A stretch of DNA of 64,000 bases from Bifidobacterium breve (GTDB lineage: Bacteria; Actinomycetota; Actinomycetes; Nanopelagicales; Nanopelagicaceae). The stretch lies in assembly GCA_945883675.1 (NCBI GenBank), contig CAMCYA010000001.1:38271-102270 (forward strand), written 5' to 3'. The notes under the pieces are model-generated. The model was not told where the DNA came from, ran no database searches, and saw only the letters and a list, made by a program, of their open reading frames with translations. The position numbers were made by a program, and so were the translations under genes. Below are positions 32,792 to 42,177 of this stretch, piece after piece. Each line of letters starts with the position of its first letter. Position 1 is the stretch's first letter.

Positions 32792-34363
32792 ATGCAAGAA
32801 CAAGATAACAATGCAGTTAACGAGCTATCTCGCCGCGGACTGTTGATGGGAACTGCTGCTGGCGGACTTCTCATTGCCGGTAGTGGAGCGATGCTTGCAC
32901 CTTCAGCAAATGCAGCAACTGCAAAGATCAAAAGAGGTGGAGTACTTCGTGTTGGAGTTGGCTCTGGTAGCACAACTGAAACACAAGATGCACACCTGGG
33001 TGGATTTACTGCAGATACTGCACGTCAATACCAGTTGTACGATCGCTTAGTAACTCGCGATTCAAACTTTAAGCTCGTTAATGAGCTTGCAGATTCATTT
33101 ACACCTAATAAGTCAGGTAACGTCTGGACAGTTCGCGTAAAGAAGGGCGTTAAGTTTCACAACGGCCGTTCCCTTACTGCTGATGACGTAATCTTCACGA
33201 TCCGGCGCATCTTAAACCCTGCTACAAAGGCAATCCGTGCTGGTGCCTTGTCAGGTATTGATGCAGCAAAGCTTAAGAAAATTGATGCTTACACAGTTTC
33301 AATCACATTGAAATCTGCAAACGTAACTTTCGATGAGCTTTTCTCAGACTATGCAATGGGTGTCGTCCCAGTTGGTTACAACCCAACTAGCCCAGTTGGT
33401 ACTGGTCCATTTAAGTTCAAGTCATTTACACCAGGTGTAAAGAGTGTTTACACAAAGAACGCAAGCTACTGGCGTACAGGCGAGCCATATGTTGATTCAG
33501 TAGAGATCATCTCGATCCCTGATGAGACAGCTCGCGTAAACGCACTTGTTAGTGGTCAGGTTGATTGCATCACTGATCTTCCTAACTCACAGGTAAGTGC
33601 AGTTAAGGCAAACAAGAAGTTGGCTGTACTTAACGCAAAGACTGGTGCTTACGTTCCAATCGCAATGAACTGCCTAAAGGGTCCATTTACAGATGTTAAG
33701 GTCCGCCAAGCTTTCCGCTTGATGATCGACCGTGAAGCAGTTGTAAAGCAGGCTTACAGCGGATTTGCTCAAATGGGTAACGACGTTATTGGTCGCTACG
33801 ACGAGGGATACAACACGAAGCTAAAGCAACGTGACTACGATCCTGAAAGAGCAAAGTCTCTTATCAAGGCATCTGGTGTCACAATTCCTAAAATGGAGTT
33901 GAAGACAACTGATGAAGCTTCAGGAATGCTTACAATTCCTCAGATCTTTGCACTCAATGCAAAGCAAGCTGGCGTGACCGTAGAGGTTACTCAGCCATCT
34001 GATTTCTGGACCGGATGGCCAGGAGCTTCAATCTTTGCAATGGATTACTACGTAAACCGTACTTACCTGCAAGGAGCCACATTGGTTTATTGCGGTGGAG
34101 ACTATTCAAAAGAGACTGGTTGGAGTAACGCAGAGTATGAAGGTCTGATTGCTCAGGCTCTTAAGACTCCTAACAAGGCTCTACGCAATGAAATTATTGC
34201 TGATGCTCAAGAGATTGAATATAACGAAGGTGGATACATCGTTACTTCGTTCTATAACAAGCTTGATGCACACAGCGCAAAGGTCACTGGTTTTGGAGCA
34301 GGTCACCCAAGTGGTAACTCGCTCAGCAACTTCACCCTTCGCTCAGTTGGTTTCACAGCGTAA
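32792..34363 (+). CDS. Solute-binding protein family 5 (Opp/Dpp type), Tat-exported
   Basis: 523 aa. The N-terminus has a twin-arginine signal (SRRGLLMGTAAGGLLIAG ... SANA/A), then the SBP_bac_5 fold with TADDVIFTIRRILNP, the HNGRSLTADD and VRQAFRLMIDREAVVKQA elements. Family 5 proteins bind peptides, nickel or various organic solutes; the cargo here is unknown and from the gene context could be a non-peptide organic acid. An excellent AGGAGAGG site precedes the ATG. A strong hairpin 34386-34417 follows it. Confidence 0.93.
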   Translation: MQEQDNNAVNELSRRGLLMGTAAGGLLIAGSGAMLAPSANAATAKIKRGGVLRVGVGSGSTTETQDAHLGGFTADTARQYQLYDRLVTRDSNFKLVNELADSFTPNKSGNVWTVRVKKGVKFHNGRSLTADDVIFTIRRILNPATKAIRAGALSGIDAAKLKKIDAYTVSITLKSANVTFDELFSDYAMGVVPVGYNPTSPVGTGPFKFKSFTPGVKSVYTKNASYWRTGEPYVDSVEIISIPDETARVNALVSGQVDCITDLPNSQVSAVKANKKLAVLNAKTGAYVPIAMNCLKGPFTDVKVRQAFRLMIDREAVVKQAYSGFAQMGNDVIGRYDEGYNTKLKQRDYDPERAKSLIKASGVTIPKMELKTTDEASGMLTIPQIFALNAKQAGVTVEVTQPSDFWTGWPGASIFAMDYYVNRTYLQGATLVYCGGDYSKETGWSNAEYEGLIAQALKTPNKALRNEIIADAQEIEYNEGGYIVTSFYNKLDAHSAKVTGFGAGHPSGNSLSNFTLRSVGFTA

Positions 34364-34385
34364 TTGAGAAGCTGATACTGAATAT

Positions 34386-34417
34386 TTCGGTACCCGTGCG
34401 AATGCGCGGGTACCGAA
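34386..34417 (+). other. Strong intercistronic hairpin after the binding-protein gene
   Basis: A 14-bp stem TTCGGTACCCGTGC/GCGCGGGTACCGAA with a GAAT loop, 22 bp after the binding-protein stop. There is no U-tract, so it is not a standard terminator. Such a stem protects an upstream mRNA segment from 3' exonucleases and would give higher binding-protein than downstream enzyme levels; that is inference. Confidence 0.75.
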
Positions 34418-34501
34418 GTTCAGATCGGTAGTAAATAGTAAAAATTAGAATTTAGAGTTAAAAACTTTGTTTGTAAGTGCAGATAAGTTAAAGGGGTTTT
34501 C

Positions 34502-35689
34502 ATGAAGATCGTAAGTGCCAAGGTTTTTGTAGTCGGCACTCCCCCACCACACGATGGTGGTGCATTTTGGGTCTTCGTTAAACTTACAACTGATACAGGC
34601 GTCGAAGGAATTGGTGAGGTTTATGCCGTTCCGTTCCATCCTTCAGTTGTAGAAAAAATGATTGAAGATGTTGTAGATCGCTATGTAATTGGCACATCTC
34701 CATTTGATATTGAAACGCTATGGCGCCGTGCATACTCTGCAGGATTTACTCAACGTCCAGATGTTTCGATGGTTGCAATTCTCTCTGGGATAGAAACGGC
34801 TTGCTGGGACATCATGGGTAAAGAGACTAACCAGCCTGTCTATAACTTATTGGGCGGCAAAGTTAGAGACCGTGTGCGCAGTTATACATATATTTATCCA
34901 GCTCCAGGTAAAGATAACTCTGTTTATTCAAATGCAGATATCTCATGTGAGCGCGCAGCTGTATATATAAAGGATGGATTTACTGCACTTAAATTTGATC
35001 CAATCGGTCCATATTCAGCATTTGATCCACGCCAACTTTCACTTGAGATGTTGGATTTCACCGAAAAGTTTGTAAAGCAGTTGCGAGAAGCCGTTGGTGA
35101 CAAAGTTGATCTGCTTTTGGGTACACATGGTCAGTTAACTCCGGCAAGTGCTATCCGCTTAGCTCGACGAATTGAAAAGTATGATCCGCTCTGGTTTGAA
35201 GAACCAACTCCCCCAGATATGCCAGAAGAATTGGCCAGAGTTGCATCACGTACAACTATTCCTATCGCAACAGGTGAGCGCCTATCTACTAAGTATGAAT
35301 TTGCACGCGTGCTTCGAAACAACTCCGCATCAATTTTGCAGATGGCAATTGGTCGAGTTGGTGGAATTATGGAGACTAAGAAGATTGCAGCCATTGCAGA
35401 GGTTCACTACGCCCAAATTGCTCCACATTTGTATGCAGGGCCAATTGAAGCTGCCGCAAACCTTCACGTCGATCTTTCAACACCAAACTTTCTCATTCAA
35501 GAGTCAATTGGAAAGATGGAAAACTTCCATTCCAAACTACTCAAAAAACCACTTCCTTGGGAAAACGGTTACTTCCTTCCTACAACAGATCCTGGCTTAG
35601 GTGTTGAACTCAACGAAGAAGTAGCAGCTGCCAACCCATATACCGGAAAGCGCCTTCACTTAGAGATGCATCAGGAACCATTGAACTAA
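34502..35689 (+). CDS. Enolase-superfamily protein (mandelate racemase/GalD-like) with altered active site
   Basis: 395 aa, normally a Mg-dependent sugar-acid dehydratase or racemase. The capping domain (1-130) and barrel are clear, including 'WFEEP' (231-235), 'GERL' (258-261) and 'APHLYAGP' (308-315). Against GalD-type enzymes, however, the first metal ligand of the D-x-H motif reads G-T-H-G (Gly207, His209), and the Asp of the QPD motif is QMA (Ala282). Glu233, Glu259 and His309 are kept. Either the substrate or metal arrangement differs, or the protein has a distinct activity. Start ATG follows AAGGGG. Confidence 0.85.
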   Translation: MKIVSAKVFVVGTPPPHDGGAFWVFVKLTTDTGVEGIGEVYAVPFHPSVVEKMIEDVVDRYVIGTSPFDIETLWRRAYSAGFTQRPDVSMVAILSGIETACWDIMGKETNQPVYNLLGGKVRDRVRSYTYIYPAPGKDNSVYSNADISCERAAVYIKDGFTALKFDPIGPYSAFDPRQLSLEMLDFTEKFVKQLREAVGDKVDLLLGTHGQLTPASAIRLARRIEKYDPLWFEEPTPPDMPEELARVASRTTIPIATGERLSTKYEFARVLRNNSASILQMAIGRVGGIMETKKIAAIAEVHYAQIAPHLYAGPIEAAANLHVDLSTPNFLIQESIGKMENFHSKLLKKPLPWENGYFLPTTDPGLGVELNEEVAAANPYTGKRLHLEMHQEPLN

Positions 35690-35777
35690 GTTTGTTTGAG
35701 GTAAAGAGTAAAAAATTTCATGCACAGTGATTAATCGAATTAAAACGACCAAAGCAAGGGAATGAGGAGAAATAGCA

Positions 35778-36704
35778 ATGCGCGTTGGCTACATAGGTTT
35801 AGGAAATTTAGGTGTGCACCTTGCAACAAGTTTGCAGAGAAATGGTTTTGATCTAACAGTCAACGACATCGACAAAGGTGCTGCAAAGAACCTGCTCACC
35901 ATGGGTGCAAAGTGGGCAGATTCTCCTAAAGAGTTAGCAGAAAATGTAGACATCGTTATCACTTGCTTGCCATCTCCTGCAGTTGTTAAGCATGTAATGC
36001 TTGCAGACAACGGAGTGCTCGCTGGCCTTAAAATGGGTGGCGTTTGGATGGAGATGAGCACCAACGATCGCCATGTTATTGAAGAGATCGCAGCGCTTGC
36101 AGCTGAAAAAGGAATAGATACTTTGGAATCACCTGTAACAGGTGGTGTGCACTTGGCTGCCTCTGGAAAGATCACGGTTTTAATCGGCGGAGAACAAATG
36201 GTTTATGAAAAGTGCAAGAAAGTAATCGAAGCTGTTGGAGGCCAGAATTTCTACATGGGCCCTCTGGGCAATGCTTCAATTATTAAAGTAATTACAAATA
36301 TGTTGGCATTTATTCACCTGGTTGCAGCCGGTGAGGCCATGATGCTTGCAAAGCAAGGTGGTCTTGATCTCAAGACATCTTTTGAAGCAATTCGCGCATC
36401 TTCTGGAACAAGCTTTGTTCATGAAACAGAGACTCAACTTGTTTTAAGTGGTTCATACAACATTGGTTTCACGATGGATTTAGCCCTTAAAGACATTGGC
36501 TTTGCAACAGAGATGGGACGCACTTTTGGTGTGCCACTAGAGCTTGCGGCAATTACAGAACAAGCATTTGTTCGCGGAAAGGCCCAATACGGTGGGGATG
36601 CATGGTCTCCAAAGGTTATTAAACTTCTAGAAGATGCCGTTGGTGTGGAGCTTCGCGCCCCTGGCTTCCCAGATGTTCTCACAGATACGGAAGGTCCAAA
36701 ATAA
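35778..36704 (+). CDS. Beta-hydroxyacid dehydrogenase (3-hydroxyisobutyrate dehydrogenase family)
   Basis: 308 aa. N-terminal Rossmann fold with GYIGLGNLGVHLA (5-17), the substrate-binding 'SPVTGGVHLAASGKITVLIGG' region (around 118-140) and the catalytic Lys in GNASIIKVITNML (near 170). Oxidises 3-hydroxyacids such as 3-hydroxypropionate, 3-hydroxyisobutyrate or tartronate semialdehyde partners with NAD(P). Stop overlaps the start of the aldehyde dehydrogenase (TAATG), so they are coupled: product aldehyde is probably passed on. Confidence 0.92.
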   Translation: MRVGYIGLGNLGVHLATSLQRNGFDLTVNDIDKGAAKNLLTMGAKWADSPKELAENVDIVITCLPSPAVVKHVMLADNGVLAGLKMGGVWMEMSTNDRHVIEEIAALAAEKGIDTLESPVTGGVHLAASGKITVLIGGEQMVYEKCKKVIEAVGGQNFYMGPLGNASIIKVITNMLAFIHLVAAGEAMMLAKQGGLDLKTSFEAIRASSGTSFVHETETQLVLSGSYNIGFTMDLALKDIGFATEMGRTFGVPLELAAITEQAFVRGKAQYGGDAWSPKVIKLLEDAVGVELRAPGFPDVLTDTEGPK

Positions 36705-38146
36705 TGGCTCTTACATTTAAGAGTGGAATTTATATCAATGGCCAATGGGTTCAGCCTTCAAGTAAAGCTGTTTTAGATGTTACAAACCCTGCCACAGGAG
36801 AATTACTAGCATCTATTCCTGCAGCCGGTCGAGATGAAGCACGCGCGGCAGTAGTTGCAGCTCACAAGGCATTTAAATCATGGAGTGGCCTTAATGCAAA
36901 TGAGCGAGCTGCTTATCTTCGCAAGGCAAATGCAATTTTTATTGAGCGCGCACAAGAAATTGGCGAGATCATGACATTGGAACAAGGTAAGCCAATTGCA
37001 GAGGCAGTCGGTGAAGTCTTGTGGGGCGCTGACTATCTACTTTGGTATGCAGAAGAGATCCGTCGCAGTAACGGAACTATTGTTCCTAGTGACTCTTTAA
37101 ATCAACGTTTCTATTTGCGCAGACGCGCACGTGGAGTTGTTGCATGTATAACTCCATGGAACTTTCCAAATGCAATGCTTCTTCGCAAGATTGCTCCAGC
37201 AGTTGCTGCGGGAAACACAATCGTTGCAAAGCCTGCAGAAGAGACTCCACTGTCTGCAATCAAAATCTTTGAAGTATTTCACGATGCAGGTTTCCCAGCA
37301 GGAGTTCTTAACCTTGTTTGCGGAGAACCTGCGCCAATCGGTGATGTTCTACTTGAATCTCCAGAGGTCCGACAGATTTCATTTACAGGTTCAACAGAGA
37401 TTGGTCGCATGCTTTCAGAACGTGGCGGCGCGCAGCTGAAGAAAGTTACAGTAGAACTGGGTGGAGTTGCACCGTTTATTGTTTTCCCTGATGCAGATCT
37501 AGATGTTGCATTAAATAACTTAATGTGGGGCAAGTTTGCTAACCAAGGTCAAAGTTGTGTTGCTCCAAACCGTGTGTTGATTCATAAAGATATTTTTGAC
37601 ACATTTACTGCAGCAGCCAAAAAGCGTGTTGAAGAGCTAAAGCTTGGTCATGGAATCAAGGGTGGCTTTGAAGTTGGCCCAATGATCTCTGAAGAGGCCG
37701 TAGTTAGAGTGAATGCTCAGTTAGAAGATGCCAAAAAGAAAGGCGCAAAAGTTGTTGCTGGTGGGCAAATTCCATCTGGAATTGATCCAAAGCGTTGGTG
37801 TGCTCCAACAATCATTGTTGATGCACCAAAGGATGCACTCGTTACTTGCCATGAAACATTTGGACCACTTGTTGCATTTGAACCATTTACATCAGAGGCC
37901 GAGATGATCGATTCTGTAAATGCATCTGAGTCTGGACTTGGCGCCTATCTATTTACTAAGGATCTAGCTATCGCACATCGCGTTTCTGAAGCTTTGGAAT
38001 ACGGAATGGTTGTAATCAATGGATCTTCATTTGGTTATGTGCAAACACCATTTGGTGGAACAAAGGGATCAGGTGATGGTCGCGAAGGTGGACAAGATGG
38101 TCTCTTGGAGTATCAAGAGCTTCAATACATCAATATGAACTTTTAG
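36704..38146 (+). CDS. NAD(P)-dependent aldehyde dehydrogenase
   Basis: 480 aa of the succinate-semialdehyde/aldehyde dehydrogenase type. Catalytic residues visible: Asn154 in PWNFP, Glu251 in ELGG, Cys285 in GQSCVAPNR. Length normal. Coupled to the hydroxyacid dehydrogenase upstream. Converts a semialdehyde to the corresponding acid (or acyl-CoA if the CoA type, though the sequence motif is closer to the acid-forming class). Substrate inferred only from context. Confidence 0.93.
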   Translation: MALTFKSGIYINGQWVQPSSKAVLDVTNPATGELLASIPAAGRDEARAAVVAAHKAFKSWSGLNANERAAYLRKANAIFIERAQEIGEIMTLEQGKPIAEAVGEVLWGADYLLWYAEEIRRSNGTIVPSDSLNQRFYLRRRARGVVACITPWNFPNAMLLRKIAPAVAAGNTIVAKPAEETPLSAIKIFEVFHDAGFPAGVLNLVCGEPAPIGDVLLESPEVRQISFTGSTEIGRMLSERGGAQLKKVTVELGGVAPFIVFPDADLDVALNNLMWGKFANQGQSCVAPNRVLIHKDIFDTFTAAAKKRVEELKLGHGIKGGFEVGPMISEEAVVRVNAQLEDAKKKGAKVVAGGQIPSGIDPKRWCAPTIIVDAPKDALVTCHETFGPLVAFEPFTSEAEMIDSVNASESGLGAYLFTKDLAIAHRVSEALEYGMVVINGSSFGYVQTPFGGTKGSGDGREGGQDGLLEYQELQYINMNF

Positions 38147-38182
38147 TTAAACCAAAGATCTACAACGGAATGGGGAGAAACG

Positions 38183-40195
38183 TTGAACGAATTACTAAGA
38201 CCAGTTAATACGTTAATCGATCCTGCCTCCAGCGTAATCATTGGGCCTTCAATTAGAAGCGCTGCCGTTGTAAGAAACATGTTAATGAGCACTATCCCTG
38301 TAGTAGGTGTGCATCCAAGTAAGTCAGATGTTTTGGGCCTTACATGTATGCCATCGATTGCAGATCTACCAACAACTCCAGAGCTTGCAGTTGTTATGGT
38401 TGGACATGAAAGAGTTGAAGCTGCTGTCTATGAATTAATGGATCGTGGAACTCGAGCATTTTTCTTTCCAGGTCTTGGCAGTGAAGCAGGCGCTGATGGT
38501 CCTTTAATTGCGGCAAGAATTCGTGAGCGAGCAGCTGCTAATGGATCAATGATTATTGGTCAAAACTGCATGGGAATTGCAAAGCCTGGTGGATCACCGT
38601 GGATTGGATCTATCTCCGATTCATTTGTTACCGGCCACGTTGGAATCTCATCTCAGTCTGGTTCTATTGCAGAAGCATTTACAACGATTGGTCCACGAGT
38701 TGGTTTTCGCTTTATTGCATCTACTGGCAGTGAACTAAATCGCGATGTCTCTGATTTTATGAACTTTAGCGCCGATGATCCAGAGACTCGCGCAGTTGGA
38801 ATATTCATTGAAACTATTCGCAGACCTGATGCCTTCATCGCCGCATTAGAAAAATGCGCACAAGCTGGCAAGCCAGTTGTTGCACTTAAAGTTGGTAAGT
38901 CAGGAGTAGCAAAGCGTATTGCGCTGGCCCATACAGGAGCAGTTGTTGGATCTAATCAGGCATTTTCTGCAACGTTAAAGAGATTTTCTGCGATTGAAGT
39001 AGAGGATTTTCCAGAGATGGTAGAGACGTTAGAAGTTCTTGGTAAAAAGCGCAGACCACGTGGTGTTCGAATTAGCGGAGTATCCGAATCTGGCGGTGAG
39101 TGCGGTTTGATGGCCGATCGCGCCGAGAACAACGGTTTGGTGTTTTCAACCTTGCCACAAGAGACTGCTACAAAGCTCAATAAAGAGTTTCCAAACTACT
39201 TACACCCACAAAATCCACTTGATGCCTGGGGTATTGATGTTCCAGAGGTTGTCTTTCCTCGATCCATGCAGATATTGGCTGAGTCAAAAGCCTACGATGT
39301 TTTAGTTGCACCAGTTGATATCTCAAGATTCCGCGGAGATGACGAACAAGTCTGGTGTGAAATGGTTGTTGAATCACTTGGTAAAACCGCAGAGCAATTT
39401 GATATCTCCCCCGCAGTTGTCTCTGTCCACTCTGTTGATGCACCACAAGCAATTTTAGATATCTGCACCAAGTATGAGCTTCCACTTTTGCGTGGCATCA
39501 ATAGTGCCATGGCAGCTTTAGGTCGAGCAGGTAATTGGAAAAAAGCTGCAACGTTAAAGCAAAATTTTGGTGCACCCATTGAGATCTCAAAGTTTGTTAC
39601 AAGAACTGGAGCACTTCCTGAGTTTGAATCGGCAGAGATTTTAGAACTCTATGGAGTTCCAATTGCATCTAGAAAACGTGTGACATCTTCTGATCAGGCT
39701 GGCGCTGTTGCTGCGGTTCTTGGTTTTCCTGTAGTTGTTAAATCCGATGGACCTGCCCATAAGAGTGCATCAGGTGGCGTGATTCTGAATATAAAAAGTG
39801 AAGCTGCTGCAATTGCAGCAGTTGAAAAACTTGGCGGAGTTGCATTTATTGCAGCACAGATTCCACCAGGGGTAGAAGCGTTAGTTGGAATGGTGCGAGA
39901 TGAAGAGTTTGGTCCAATTCTGGCTGTTGGACATGGTGGCGTGACTGTTGAATCGAAGAAACCAGTGACCATGCTTGGACCAGTTGACCTAGCAACAGCA
40001 AAAGAGATGGTGGCCGAATCCGGGCTAGATGATTCACATGGAGTTTTAGCTAAAACTTTGGTTTCTTTGGGGCGTATTGCCCACGAGCACCCAGAGATTG
40101 TAGAAATCGATGTTAACCCAATGATTATCTACGACAAAGCTACTATCGCAGTAGATGCACTTGTTGTAATCGATTCAGAGAGTGAGAATAAGTAA
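38183..40195 (+). CDS. ADP-forming acyl-CoA synthetase (NDP-forming, Acd family)
   Basis: 670 aa. Order of domains: CoA-binding (about 1-130, SIADLPTTPELAVVM), succinyl-CoA-ligase-like (140-440, including GISSQSGSIAEAF and ALAHTGAVVGSN), and C-terminal ATP-grasp (about 460-665, FPVVVKSDGPAHKSASGGV). Acid + ATP + CoA to acyl-CoA + ADP + Pi, the same family as the 3-hydroxypropionyl-CoA synthetase of thaumarchaea. The start is TTG at 38183, five bases after GGGGAGAAA. Followed directly by the enoyl-CoA hydratase, which fits activation of a 3-hydroxy acid and its dehydration. Confidence 0.92.
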   Translation: MNELLRPVNTLIDPASSVIIGPSIRSAAVVRNMLMSTIPVVGVHPSKSDVLGLTCMPSIADLPTTPELAVVMVGHERVEAAVYELMDRGTRAFFFPGLGSEAGADGPLIAARIRERAAANGSMIIGQNCMGIAKPGGSPWIGSISDSFVTGHVGISSQSGSIAEAFTTIGPRVGFRFIASTGSELNRDVSDFMNFSADDPETRAVGIFIETIRRPDAFIAALEKCAQAGKPVVALKVGKSGVAKRIALAHTGAVVGSNQAFSATLKRFSAIEVEDFPEMVETLEVLGKKRRPRGVRISGVSESGGECGLMADRAENNGLVFSTLPQETATKLNKEFPNYLHPQNPLDAWGIDVPEVVFPRSMQILAESKAYDVLVAPVDISRFRGDDEQVWCEMVVESLGKTAEQFDISPAVVSVHSVDAPQAILDICTKYELPLLRGINSAMAALGRAGNWKKAATLKQNFGAPIEISKFVTRTGALPEFESAEILELYGVPIASRKRVTSSDQAGAVAAVLGFPVVVKSDGPAHKSASGGVILNIKSEAAAIAAVEKLGGVAFIAAQIPPGVEALVGMVRDEEFGPILAVGHGGVTVESKKPVTMLGPVDLATAKEMVAESGLDDSHGVLAKTLVSLGRIAHEHPEIVEIDVNPMIIYDKATIAVDALVVIDSESENK

Positions 40196-41026
40196 ATGAA
40201 GACGATAACAGTTGAGCAAGTAGGGCCAACACGTTGGATCACCCTCAATCGCCCTGACAAGTTAAATGCCATCAACTATGACATGGTTAACGAACTGCGA
40301 GCAGAGCTAAACAGCGCAGCAGTAGATGACAAAACTAAAGTCTTAGTCCTTACGGCCAATGGACGTGCTTTCTCTAGTGGTTATGATTTATCAGAGCTTG
40401 CAGAAGATGAGATCAGTGGTGCCCTGCGCTGGCACGGAATTTTAGAAGATGATGTTTCGCTAACAATGCAGTTATGGTCATTCCCAAAACCAACTATTGC
40501 CGCTGTTCACGGGTGGGTTTTGGCTGGCGGATGTGAATTGGCGATGGCCTGCGACATGATTATTGCAACAGATAAAGCAAAGTTTGGTGAACCAGAAGTT
40601 AAATATGGCTCAGGTCCTGCAACATTATTGATGCCATTTATTATTGGGCAAAAGAAAACAAATGAGCTTTTGTTTACTGGTGACACAATTGATGCAGAAG
40701 AAGCTCTTCGTATTGGCTTGATTAACAAGGTTGTCAGTGAGGAAAGCTTGCACGATGAAGTACGTGCCTTGATTAAGAAAATTGCACCTACTCCCCTTTC
40801 AACATTGCGCCTAACAAAAATTGGTTTGATTCGCGCACAAGAGGCAACAGGTATTCGTCAGGCAATTAGCGCAAACATGGATGTCTCAGCAATCCTTAAT
40901 GGTAGCGATAGCCCAGAGCAAAAAGAGTTTGATGAAATTGTCCGTAAAGAAGGTTTAAAACAAGCTCTGGCTTGGCGTGATGCACGGTTCGAAGAAAGTC
41001 TAGATACCAAAGGAAAAGGAAAATAA
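40196..41026 (+). CDS. Enoyl-CoA hydratase/isomerase
   Basis: 276 aa, crotonase superfamily. The oxyanion-hole segments are 'NGRAFSSGYDLSELAED' and 'AAVHGWVLAGGCELAMACDMIIATDKAKFGEPE' (GG near residue 113), with Glu in the second helix (FGEPEVKYG) consistent with hydratase catalysis. The ATG begins right after the TAA of the synthetase, so they are coupled. Hydrates or dehydrates between a 3-hydroxyacyl-CoA and an enoyl-CoA; in context most likely dehydrates. Confidence 0.92.
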   Translation: MKTITVEQVGPTRWITLNRPDKLNAINYDMVNELRAELNSAAVDDKTKVLVLTANGRAFSSGYDLSELAEDEISGALRWHGILEDDVSLTMQLWSFPKPTIAAVHGWVLAGGCELAMACDMIIATDKAKFGEPEVKYGSGPATLLMPFIIGQKKTNELLFTGDTIDAEEALRIGLINKVVSEESLHDEVRALIKKIAPTPLSTLRLTKIGLIRAQEATGIRQAISANMDVSAILNGSDSPEQKEFDEIVRKEGLKQALAWRDARFEESLDTKGKGK

Positions 41027-42177
41027 TGAGTAAGCAAACAATTAAGGCAGCAATCACACGTGGTAACTCACCAATTGAGATTGCAGATGTAGATCTAGAT
41101 GCTCCTAAAGCCGGTGAGATTCTTGTTCGCATCGCTGCGGCAGGGGTCTGCCACTCAGATGTTCACTTAGCCGATGGAAACCTTGGAACTACTCGCTGGC
41201 CAATTATCTTGGGTCACGAAGGTGCAGGCGTTGTAGAAGAAGTTGGTGCAGGTGTTACTAATGTAAAGGTTGGCGATCGCGTTGCATTTAACTTTGTGCC
41301 ACCCTGTCGTCAATGTAAAGAGTGCATTGCTACTCGCTTTAACTTGTGTGAAGTTGCCGGAGAGCATGCATACACAGGTAATCTATTAGACGGAACATCT
41401 CGCCTTCACGAAAAAAATGGCACAGAACTACGCCACTTTAACTTTGTTTCTTGCTTTGCAGAAAAAGCAGTTGTACCTGCAGGTTCTGCAGTTCCTGTTC
41501 AAGCAGATGTGCCGTTATGGCAAGCAGCATTACTTGGTTGTGGCGTAATGACAGGTATAGGTGCTGTGCGAAATGCCGCAAAAGTTCAGATCGGTGAAAC
41601 CGTTGCAGTTATCGGTTGTGGCGGCGTTGGTCTGCAAGTTGTTGCCGGTGCCCGCTTGGCAGGTGCAAGCAAAATTATCGCCGTAGACATGCAGCCAGCT
41701 AATCTTGAGCGCGCAAGAAAGCATGGAGCAACTCATGTTGTCGATGCATCAAAGAAAAACGTTGTTGCAGATGTTATGGCGATAGTTCCAGGTGGAGTCG
41801 ATCATGCATTCGAAGTTGTAGGCCGCCCAGAGACAATTCGTACCGCATGGGATGTAATTCGTGCAGGTGCAACAGCAATTGTTGTGGGCCTTGCACCACG
41901 CGGAGTTGAAGTCTCTATTCCTGCTATTGAGTTCTTATCTGAAAAAGGCTTAAAGGGATCACTTTATGGATCTGCAAATGTGCCTGTGGAGCTTCCTCAG
42001 ATGATTGCCATGGCCGGAGAAGGAAGAATTAACGTTGCAGATGTTGTTTCACATGTAACAGATTTGAATGGCATAGAAGCAGCCTTCGAACGCTTACGAA
42101 AAGGTGATGGGGCGCGAACTCTTGTTATTATTGATGAGAAGATCGCGGGTTCATTAGAGGGAATCAACAGGGCTTAA
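41026..42177 (+). CDS. Zinc-dependent alcohol dehydrogenase
   Basis: 383 aa, medium-chain ADH of the class-III-like/NDMA-type branch. Catalytic zinc ligands: Cys in GVCHSDVH and the GHEGAGVV region; structural zinc lobe PPCRQCKECIATRFNLC; Rossmann VIGCGGVGLQVV. The start overlaps the preceding stop by one base (TAATG). Oxidises an alcohol or hydroxymethyl adduct; substrate unknown. Confidence 0.92.
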   Translation: MSKQTIKAAITRGNSPIEIADVDLDAPKAGEILVRIAAAGVCHSDVHLADGNLGTTRWPIILGHEGAGVVEEVGAGVTNVKVGDRVAFNFVPPCRQCKECIATRFNLCEVAGEHAYTGNLLDGTSRLHEKNGTELRHFNFVSCFAEKAVVPAGSAVPVQADVPLWQAALLGCGVMTGIGAVRNAAKVQIGETVAVIGCGGVGLQVVAGARLAGASKIIAVDMQPANLERARKHGATHVVDASKKNVVADVMAIVPGGVDHAFEVVGRPETIRTAWDVIRAGATAIVVGLAPRGVEVSIPAIEFLSEKGLKGSLYGSANVPVELPQMIAMAGEGRINVADVVSHVTDLNGIEAAFERLRKGDGARTLVIIDEKIAGSLEGINRA

